Below are positions 55,872 through 64,000 of a DNA stretch of 64,000 bases, piece after piece. A program made the translations under genes and the position numbers. Under the pieces are notes generated by a model. The model was not told the DNA's origin. It did no database searches and saw only the letters and a list, made by a program, of their open reading frames with translations. Every line of letters starts with the position of its first letter. Positions within the stretch are counted from its first letter, which is position 1. This DNA is from Mactra quadrangularis (lineage: Eukaryota > Mollusca > Bivalvia > Venerida > Mactridae), in contig CM046293.1 in assembly GCA_025267735.1 (NCBI GenBank), positions 12,672,560 through 12,736,559 of the forward strand, given 5' to 3'.

Positions 55872-58800
55872 CTGGAATAATAAGATTTAAATAAGGAACA
55901 TTAGTCAGTTATTTCCCCTTGTAGACTCTTTATATAGGTAGGTCCTATCCGTTGGATTACTCCGATTTTACCCTTACTTTTCAATGTCAATTTGCCACAA
56001 TTAATCTTATATATCTTTTTTGTTAATATTTTATTTTGTTTGAAAATCAAGCAAAGTATTGTCTTGGTGAAGAAATATCTCAATTTCACTAATACTGGTA
56101 ATAATATCTTAACAAGAAAGATATTAGATGAAATATTTTGGTATCCTTACATAGAGCTTCAATGATAAAATCCGAGGATTCCAGCTGATAGGAACTACTT
56201 ACCAATCGGGTTGCTTCAGATTTTTTAAGGAAAGATAATTCTCTTAAGTCCCTCGTTGAGTCCATAGGCGATTTGTTGATTCATGGGGAATAAATGGTTC
56301 AAATATGATTAACTGGTTGATGGTTATTGGCAGACACTAGAATCAATGGTTAAGATGTGCCTTGTGCGACTCGGTGGTAAGAGTCGCTGTATCGCAGTGA
56401 ATAGGGTTATAGTTCCAACTCAATCTTTCGACAATTGCTTTTATGATAAAAGTAGATAATTGCTTTTGGAAGATAAGAGACTAATGCTGGTGAATTCCAG
56501 GAACGATGGTTATTTGACTGTTTCTCTGACACTAGCTAAACTGTTGAAACAACCACCGACCATTATTTCTAGTCATGATGAAAAACGATTAATTAATTTT
56601 GCTCCACCACACTGGTACTGCAATATCCTATACAATGCTCTCAGAGACGCAGATTGGTTACATTTGCAGTAAATTAAAATCACAAACAACATGAACACCA
56701 AGTTCTGTATGAAATGCCATTATACATGTACATTGTGTATAGTAACGTTTTATTAGTTCTGTACAATTAACATAGTAAACATTATATCTGCATACAACAA
56801 AACTGGTATGTATATAAACATTTTATGCAAATTTTGTGTTCACAACTAGATATAAAAATAAAATGTTGAAAATTAAATTTAAGATATTTTACTTTACATT
56901 CTCTGTGACGTTTTCCTTATCAATTCACCGAGTATCGATGCTAGCATAAAGAGGCAACTTTGAAAGACCAACGAACTGTGTCCAAAACAGTCAGACAGAC
57001 TAGAATATTTAATTTTGTTGTAAGTTTGAATTTAAGTACATGTAATTTCGTAACAGGTTGAAAATAGAAAAGCCAATATTTTTTAATTGATTTTTAACGT
57101 CGTATTCAGCACATATTTAGGTTATATATACGACGGCCAGCTCTTTCTATAATAAGCTTCCTGGACACTTTTCTATCACCAGAACTAGTTTACCCTACTA
57201 CGAGACCAACAAATCATGTATAGGGTATGACCTACCGCGACCGGGCTCGAACCCGCGATCTCCGGATTCAGACAAGAAGTCAGACATGCAAACCACTACG
57301 CCACGGCCGCGGCTTCCCATTACTGAAATATACGTATTTAGTCGAACATGAATGATAATATATATATAACTACATTACCTGGGCATATACCAGATATAAT
57401 CCTTTATTTTTTACAATAAACAATCCATTGGAGTGTAAGAATGGATTTGTTTTTTCTTGAACAAATGGTGCCGCAGTGAAGCGTTTTAAATGATACACTG
57501 TGAAATAGACAAAACATGTTTTAAAATTTTAATCAATTTTAAAATTATACATCTCCAAAATTACCATTTGACATCATTTTACTTATAGATGATATTAACT
57601 TGTTTTTCCATGTTTCTATAGTTTGACAGTTACTAAAAAGATGTATTTTGTCCTCACTCAATATGTTTTATGGAATGATATTGCATTTCTCCAAGCTTAA
57701 GAGAATTGAATTACTTGTTCTAACATTTACAAAAAGAAAAAAAAAACAGTATATTTTTTATGAATGTTCTTTCTCTCTGTCTCAGGCTTCTCCCCGACCC
57801 CCCTCTCTCTGTCCCCTCTCCCTCTCTTTCTTCAATCACCATCTTTGTATTTTATGTTTAATCCCTAGTTTTTTACTTTGAAACGTTGCATATTTATAAT
57901 TATAAAAGGGAGATAATTCACTCATCTGCCATGTCATGATGTGTTCAAATAGAAGTTAATGATATATAAAAATGTAGGTCTTTTCACAAGAATTCTTATG
58001 AAAAAAAATTTATCGTAAGTCAATTTCATAATTTTGCAGCACAAAGTAAGAAGGCTTATAAAAATAACTATGATAATTATATGATATTCAATATATATAC
58101 AATATAGGTATACAATATTTTATATAATGCAGTGATATTTTGGAATTGATTTACCAAAAAAATGAGCGTATTATAACTGATTCTTGCTTTTGAAGATTCT
58201 TTTTTAAACGAGCCACTAAGCATTATTTTATAAGCATTAAAAACTCTAGAAATAGAGAACTTACAGTTTGGTGTTTTTGAAGTTTCTGGTTTTTGTATTG
58301 GACAAACAACTCCAGGATCTGGAATGTCACTCTGTAGTGTATAGTGTGCGACCATCGTCTGTAAACATATCATAATACTTATAATGTATTGATATTCATT
58401 AACCCCGCTGATTTAGATACACACTACAGTATTTCTGTACTTACTTTAGTTAACAAGTATTTAAATCAGCGGGGCTGATAAATGTTCCACTGACAAAGTA
58501 TATCAAAGCCGCACGGCTAGCTCAGTCGGTAGCACGCAAGTCTACAGATCGAGGGGTCGTGGGTTCGATTCCCGGGCGGGGCATACTTTCGTGGAGCTTG
58601 GTCATGAAGTTATTTCTACGGCCATTCTCCCTCCTACCAATGATTTTTAATTATGTCTGGCAGTTGTCAGTCACTGACGAAAGTATGCGCTTAGTAGTTG
58701 GTTAACAGCTTAATCCAGCGATTTAGCCTTTCCAGGAGGAGTGAGTAGGTTGACTGACCGCCGTGAGATAACCTATACAATGTGTTGTTACGGCGTTAAA

Positions 58801-61800
58801 CCCAACACACAAACAAACAAAGTATAGCAATATTGCGTAGAGAACACAGACTCGGTTGTTTAACTAATTTTCACTTAGAAGTCTCAAGTTAACCACATCC
58901 ATGGAGATAGAGACACGAGTCTTTCGCAGACAGCTTATATTTACTTGACCTATTCAAGCCTACAACAAGGTATAGAATACGCAGAAGGCTATTTCATTAG
59001 ACTTTCTACTATTAATAACATCCGGTGCGTCAGATGACCCTTTTCTACTAAGAACTAAGACGAGCTTGATCGAAATACTTGAGACCCAAAGTCAAACCTC
59101 GCGAAATCATGTTACAATAAACTTTTTGGCAATTAATCATCAAATAAACATTAATTGGCCAATAATCCTACATGTATTTATTTGTGATGTTTTTTATACT
59201 AAAATCATGAAGTTAAAAGAAATCGAACTTGGGTGTCAAATGATATCAAATAGTATAACCATAATGTAATGAAATTTATATTGATTGCTGGGTATTTTCA
59301 GAAAACAGGAAGCGATTTCCTTACGTTTATTGTAGCGCATTTTTACTATAAAATATGCAAACATCGTGTTATATTGCATATTTATTCATGATAATCATTC
59401 ATGTACTTATCTATACTTATTCTTTTCACTCGTAGGTAATATCCTTTTGAATTCATTCAGACGATGTGTAAACATAACATAATATATTCTTTATTTAACA
59501 AAACAGTTGTATCACACTCCATATAGATTAACTAAAATTCTGAATCAATAAAGCCAAGGACGATAAGCTGCACTCCGATTATAAATTCATAATTGTAATG
59601 TAATTAATGTATCTTTACGCCACATTTCAAAGTTGTTTAGTCATACCGCGGCAGTCAGTCGTTATTCTCTTCACCTGTACGGTCCTCGATCTCTAGACAC
59701 AAGTGTTTCAATTATTCCTTTTCAGTGACAGACAAAATTGTAAAGTCGGCTGAATATTAACATGAAAGCAGACTTTTAAACGCACTTATACTTCAATTTT
59801 GACAACTATCCTACTTAATACAAAACATGAGGAGGGGAATTATTTGAAAATGTTCCGTAACTTTAATCCGCAAAGGCATTTTAGTCGTGCACTTTATATA
59901 ATGATAACATTTACACAAATCTTAGTATTAGGGACATTTTAGCAAATATTAGTAGATTAGTAAATAGTTTTATTTCAATTACGTCGATCCTTCAACGAAT
60001 TGCTTTTTAATAAGACAAATTCATTTTTAACATACAGGACGGACAATACTCATAAAATGTTTATTTCGTACATGGTCTTATAAGAACAAACTATAGTTAT
60101 AAGTTTACCAACCTTTTTTCTGCGTTTACTTTTCTTTTTTCTGTTTCTACGTGTTTTAGTATTGTCTCCTTTTTCATTCAATTTATTTCTATTTTCTGAA
60201 CTCTCAGATTCTTGTTTTACTTCCGTATGCCTGGTTCCCTTATCTCTCTTGACTCTTGTCTCTTCATAATACTTTAAATCACCGGACTGCTAAATATAAC
60301 AAAATGTATACAGAGTTACTTGAGAAGTCTCATCAAATCTGGGAACCAACAAAATGTTTAACTCTTGTAGCAGTTTACGAAATTAGTGTCTGGTTGCCCG
60401 GGACAACCACTTTCTGTTCTGGCAACCAAAAGTTTCTTTTGGGTAACCAAATTTCTACCCACAAGATAGAGTGCTAGCTGCTAAAATTACCTGTTCGGAC
60501 AACCATTTCTATATCCTAATTTCGTAGACTGCTTGTAGAAATTTGTATTTGAATGTTTAAATTGGTACCAGATTATCTTTCGACACTATGCTTGACATAT
60601 CTACGTAAGAAAATTCAGTACATGCAATTCATATACACTTTTGTAATTTTGTTTTTCATACTTAACTCATATCTTTTGTTAATTTTCTTAAACTGGTTTC
60701 TATTAGCCTTATTAATATATTGGCACTATGGCTCATTAGCCAATGTGTCTTCTAGTTTTAACTCGGGTCTGTAGCGCAGTTGGTAGCGTGTCTGGATTTC
60801 CTATCCCGAAAGGGGTACGGGTTCGAATTGCACCCGGGGAGGTTATACCCTTCCATGAAATTTTTACTATATTGTCAATTTCCCTCCATTAGTAAGGTAT
60901 ATGGAGAAGTTTCCGGCCTTGTGGAAGGTAAGGTGAGTACTGGTTATACACAAGGGTCCAGTAAAATTAAGTTAGGTGCGCTAGACGCCGTAAATAACCT
61001 AACCAATTATGTTGACACGGCGTTTTAAACCCAGTATAAATAAATGATACCTTTTACTTCTAAGAGAGTACAACAAAATTACAAAAAATGTAATTAACAC
61101 AAACAACGAATAAAGGGAACTAACTCATATATGGAAACTTGCTTAAATTGTAATTCGTTTGATAACAGAACGATAGTTTTTGTTACGTATTTTCTATTGA
61201 GGTTTAAGTCAACAGGAATATGACCGTGATCAAGATGTAAGGGCATCCTTTGATATTGGATGACCTTAGCAGAACATTAAATCATATATACGTGTAGGCT
61301 GTAGGACAATTTAAAGTTGCTTCTTCACAGTTTCAACTACCTAAAACTCCAAATTATACACATTTTTGAATGAACATTTTGATAGCAGTTAGGCGGTCTA
61401 ATTATGATGACGTTTCAGAGCAAATTTGCATACAACTGTAAGGTATGCGCTAAATATGCCAGAAGTAAAAATGCCATGCCCTAAGTGGTAAAATGGCATA
61501 GGTCAAAATGTCATTTTTACCTGCATACAACTCTTTATTATGTCTACGATCCTACTGTGTTAGTAGCTAAATAGCTGCTGACTTAAGTGCGGTTTTGTTT
61601 TACTTTTGTTTTATACCTCAAATCTCAGTTTGCCAAATATATTTAGAATTATTTTTGGCACCCATAAACAGGCTCCGACTGCTAATTTTAAATTAGTAAA
61701 AATTACATAGTCTGTAAGTGAGTAGATTTAATGAAGAACTGGTAATAAAGACATTTTGTTTTGTATGTCAATGTCTGGGGATAACCTATTTATAGAGATG

Positions 61801-63375
61801 TAGATGAAAAAGAATCAAATAAAAAATACAAAAAAAACTCACGTCGGTTATGTCACGTGTTGTGATTTTCTATAAAGGGACGTAACCTGTGCGTGAAGTT
61901 TGATCATCCTGCTTTCAGTTAACAAAATTGGGTCAGAAATCAAGTAGCTCTACTGAACTGTCAACCAGACCGTGACTTGTGAATATGTTTATCTTACTTA
62001 TCTATTGTTAACATTTGTGCGTGAATAATATATATATTTTACATAACCGCCTAGTTTAATTTCATAAAAAATATTATCAAAACGAGCCCGTACATACATT
62101 TACTTCATTTAGAACCCGGAAGTTTACCTTACCCAAACTAGTTTCATATATAAACAAATACGTCTACAATTATGATTTTGATAATATCAATAGATAATTA
62201 TATTGTTATTATATATTTATGTCAACCTCTTCGACCTTGTTTTGTATCGTATAAGCACACGCCTGGTATCATATTACATTTTGTATGTTTTTGTCGTCTA
62301 TAAATTGTTAGTTCCAAGCCAAATTGAATATCTAATATAAACAATGGGACATGTTTTATCTTTGTCTTAGGTGACCCAGATCTACAAACGTATGATCCCT
62401 TGAACTCACTAATAAACATATCTAACATTAAGTCCTACAATCTTGTTTGAAACAAAACAAACCATGGGATGCATATGGCCAAGCGTAATATTATTCTAAT
62501 ATACTGCCGAGTCAAAAAGTAGTACACTAAAATGCCAAAAATATTTGTCTGTGACAGACTTGATTAGAGCATGCCAAATTGGAATTCTGTTAAGCGTCAA
62601 CTTAAATTTGTCAAACCTAGGTACCTATTCACAAAAAAACACACAAACCGAAAACAAAAACACAAATGTTTTTTACGGCAAAAATAATGGATTATATATA
62701 TTTTTCAACGGAGTAACATCCAAATAATAAGAACAATGGTCTGAATTAAATATTAAATGACTAGTGGTTTTTTACGTTATATATATATTGTATCAATGAC
62801 GCGGTTATGATAAATTGCTTACGATGAATAACGTTATGTAAATGCAATAAGGCCATGCCATATCGGAATTTTGTTAAGCGCCCGCGTGCGCGTAGGTTTT
62901 AGAGTCCTCAATCAAAATAAAAAAACAAAATGGTAAGTAAAATGTTCCAGAATTCGCTACGGCAATTTAATTCAGGGAAAATGTGTTCAGCCAGGTCATT
63001 CTTCTTCTACCACAAATTAAGATATTCTGTAAACAAAGGCCACTTTTCTATTTTTCCATTTTTGGCCTTTGTTCACAAGTTTGACTGTACCAGGCAACAG
63101 TCCATTGAAATACCTAGCGCCATATTTCAACCATTACTTCAGAAATAAATCATACCTACCTGTTCACGTGGACTAGCATCTTGGGTAGATGGTTTGTTCG
63201 TATCACAATTGTTTGAACTGACTGACGTATCAATTGTTTGTAGTGAGCTCACTTTGTATATACAATATCCACAACACGTGAGTACAAATAAACAAGTAAA
63301 CAAACAAACTATACATGTATAATTGAATAATTTATAACAATTACATCCATTGCACTTACAAGCAGAAATCACCAT
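55617..63375 (-). CDS. TNF superfamily ligand 3 (Cys-rich N-terminus, 5 exons)
   Basis: Predicted type II TNFSF ligand of about 285 aa. Exons: 63160-63375, 60113-60286, 58265-58358, 57379-57497 and 55617-55871; phases 0,0,1,0; all GT-AG. The very short cytoplasmic tail has CKCNGCNC; the membrane segment is about residues 17-40 and also Cys-rich. Exon 2 is a hydrophilic stalk ending in a dense Arg/Lys run. The THD starts with MVAHYTLQSD, has KNKGLYLVYAQ in the middle, a Cys pair in the last exon (FCVTG ... NNTCSITV), then FHLEKNDVVSM, and ends NNTFIGAVLID. All these are TNF-family hallmarks. The exon plan equals that of ligand 2, so the two are tandem paralogues. Role as a TNF-receptor ligand follows from the family; receptor and tissue are unknown. 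Confidence 0.9.
55903..56255. mobile_element. MITE, second copy of the element at 50011
   Basis: TTAGTCAGTTATTTCCCC, TTACCCTTACTTTTCAATGT and TGATAAAATCCGAGGATTCC match the nested element at 50011-50367 in reverse. It lies in intron 4 of ligand 3. Confidence 0.75.
56460..56672 (+). other. Unassigned 70-codon open frame
   Basis: It reads LLEDKRLMLVNSRNDGYLTV and ends NILYNALRDADWLHLQ. Composition is protein-like (PPHWYCN), but no domain is recognised. It lies inside intron 4 of ligand 3 on the opposite strand. Probably a relic of a mobile element. Confidence 0.2.
57083..57312 (-). repeat. SINE with clear tRNA-like head (A-like body)
   Basis: On the minus strand: GCGGCCGTGGCGTAGTGGTT and box B GGTTCGAGCCCGGTCG, then a SINE A-like body with GTCCAGGAAGC and a tail ATACGACGTTAAAAATC. 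It ends 66 bp before exon 4 of ligand 3. Confidence 0.8.
57379..57497 (-). CDS. Ligand 3 exon 4: THD core with GLYLVYAQ
   Basis: 119 nt, phase 1 in and phase 0 out; acceptor ATTTCACAG, donor CAG|GTAATG. It reads LYHLKRFTAAPFVQEKTNPF and ends FIVKNKGLYLVYAQ, a near-perfect TNF-family core strand. The exon ends at the same residue as exon 4 of ligand 2. Confidence 0.9.
57977..58195. mobile_element. Relative of the MITE at 55373
   Basis: CTTTTCACAAGAATTCTTAT, ATCGTAAGTCAATTTCATAA and TTTTGGAATTGATTTACCAA follow the same order as at 55373-55606. Right end decayed. Confidence 0.65.
58265..58358 (-). CDS. Ligand 3 exon 3: THD first strand
   Basis: 94 nt, phase 0 in and phase 1 out; acceptor GTTTACAG|ACG, donor AACT|GTAAGT. 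It reads TMVAHYTLQSDIPDPGVVCP and ends SKTPN. VAHYTLQ is the typical first strand of a TNF domain. Confidence 0.88.
58390..58490. repeat. Small hairpin repeat CCGCTGATTTAAATA, copy 6
   Basis: CATTAACCCCGCTGATTTAG pairs with GTATTTAAATCAGCGGGGCT; the best-preserved arms of the family. Confidence 0.72.
58508..58820 (+). repeat. SINE family B, full length
   Basis: Head GCCGCACGGCTAGCTCAGTC, box B GGTTCGATTCCCGGGCGG, body CGTGGAGCTTGGTCATGAAG, tail TTACGGCGTTAAACCCAAC, then CAAA repeats. Best reference copy of the family. Intron 2 of ligand 3. Confidence 0.9.
58850..60112. other. Intron 2 of ligand 3: nothing recognised
   Basis: AT-rich, no repeat family or protein-like frame that I can support. 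Confidence 0.5.
60113..60286 (-). CDS. Ligand 3 exon 2: polybasic stalk
   Basis: 58 codons, phase 0 on both sides, acceptor TTTAGCAG|TCC, donor AAAAAG|GTTGGT. There is no Met in it. It reads SGDLKYYEETRVKRDKG, then an acidic/Asn-rich middle, and ends TKTRRNRKKKSKRRKK. RRNR fits RXXR, so convertase cleavage is likely before the THD. It corresponds in place and phase to exon 2 of ligand 2. Confidence 0.82.
60373..60517 (+). repeat. GGTTGTCC/GGTTGCC repeat, second copy
   Basis: GTGTCTGGTTGCCCGGGACA, GGCAACCAAAAGTTTCTTTT and GTTCGGACAACCATTTCTA; inverted homologue of 9259-9405. Confidence 0.7.
60762..61047 (+). repeat. SINE family A, full length
   Basis: Head CTCGGGTCTGTAGCGCAGTT, box B GGTTCGAATTGCACC, body GGTTATACCCTTCCATGAAA, tail GTTGACACGGCGTTTTAAAC. 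Intron 1 of ligand 3. Confidence 0.88.
61048..63159. other. Intron 1 of ligand 3: no gene seen
   Basis: AT-rich sequence. Short frames at 62545-62727 and 62930-63148 on the plus strand have no recognisable features. Confidence 0.5.
63160..63375 (-). CDS. Ligand 3 exon 1: Cys-rich cytoplasmic tail and membrane segment
   Basis: 72 codons from the ATG at 63375 to the donor GAACAG|GTAGGT (phase 0). Ten Cys lie in the first 38 residues: C6, C8, C11 and C13 form CxCxxCxC before the membrane, and six more lie within or at the edge of it. The outer part is Ser/Thr/Asn-rich (SLQTIDTSVSSNNCDTNKPS). Confidence 0.87.
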
Positions 63376-64000
63376 GATTTATATTATTTAAGAGTTATTG
63401 TTCTTAAATAAAAAGCAAAAATCCGAGTAGTTTTGTATCATCCCTCAAATGTCGATGAACGTAAACAGTCAATAATTCACATGGAAATATACATGTGATC
63501 CATGTTTTAAATTATGATTATCCATCGAGGTCTGAGTTCAAGGCTTTGATGAAAACCGCAAAAGTTAGAGTTATTGCACTAAAACGGTATCGATATAAAA
63601 TGATTTTAAATCCTGCTAAAAACACCTTGACATTTGTAAAATGAATTGGGTATGAAGATAATTTTCTTTACATTGTGTATTTAGGTTATAATAGTCTATT
63701 TATAATTTAATATTTATAACCAATAAAAGGTATGTTTTCTTTCAAGAGGTTATACCCCTTATACCAAGGCTTACACTATCCTTGGACGGCATGGAAAATA
63801 GACCTTTATCTGGAATATATATTGTTAAGAACACTTCTAGTTAAAGTTTTTTATACATGTATATGAAACTTTCGCTAAAATACTCATATGTTTATGTTGT
63901 TTTTTGCATTTCAACGTGGAAGTACGAGTAGACCGAAACCGAAAGTAGAATTTGGTTTGTCAGTGCTTTTAACAATATGTTTGATAACAACATGCTTAAG
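63376..64000. other. Upstream region of ligand 3
   Basis: Probable promoter region, with the ISRE-like motif at 63935. No other gene or repeat is recognised. Confidence 0.45.
63935..63945 (+). promoter_or_regulatory. ISRE/IRF-like motif upstream of ligand 3
   Basis: GAAACCGAAAG matches the core GAAANNGAAA bound by interferon regulatory factors. It lies about 560 bp before the ATG of ligand 3. An IRF link would suit an immune ligand, but a single motif this short is only suggestive. Confidence 0.3.

Noticed and set aside
58508..58580. tRNA gene-like sequences (here and at 48094, 60762, 14474, 46281 and, on the minus strand, 6100-6180 and 57240-57312)
   Set aside because: Each is followed by a conserved, repeated body and tail, so they are SINE heads and not tRNA genes.

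Overview
The window is animal nuclear DNA: AT-rich, with long introns, canonical GT-AG exon junctions, tRNA-derived SINEs and many non-autonomous DNA transposons. No species can be fixed from the sequence. The SINE types, the dense MITEs and an expanded set of TNF-like ligands fit a lophotrochozoan, most likely a bivalve mollusc (inference). There are no bacterial features and no autonomous transposon.

The genes are a tandem cluster of three TNF-superfamily (TNFSF) ligand genes, all on the minus strand. Most of their exons are short, and I rebuilt the genes from splice sites, reading frame and intron phase. From right to left: ligand 3 (63375 to 55617, 5 exons, about 285 aa), ligand 2 (36961 to 21542, 5 exons plus a second alternative last exon, 303 or 291 aa) and ligand 1 (17073 to 5056, 5 exons, about 264 aa). 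Each predicts a type II membrane protein: short cytoplasmic N-terminus, one membrane segment, a stalk with an RXXR-type proprotein convertase site, and a C-terminal TNF homology domain (THD).

Ligands 2 and 3 have the same exon plan (intron phases 0,0,1,0), a separate polybasic stalk exon, and the same Cys pair in the last exon. Ligand 1 has phases 0,1,1,2 and lacks the Cys pair, so it is the diverged member. The most interesting point is ligand 2: two tandem, frame-compatible last exons (22228-22509 and 21542-21787) could each supply the C-terminal half of the receptor-binding domain, giving two ligands from one gene by last-exon choice. An ISRE-like motif lies about 560 bp upstream of ligand 3.

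Layout: 1-5055 is 3' flank with repeats; 5056-17073 ligand 1; 17074-21541 intergenic repeats; 21542-36961 ligand 2, with a 28-bp minisatellite, a hAT-like MITE, large fold-backs and a 2.35-kb element carrying a repeated 16-base motif; 36962-55616 a repeat-packed spacer (MULE-like, piggyBac-like and palindromic MITEs, SINEs, a 620-bp fold-back); 55617-63375 ligand 3; 63376-64000 its upstream region. Apart from the three ligands I see only short open frames that I cannot assign.
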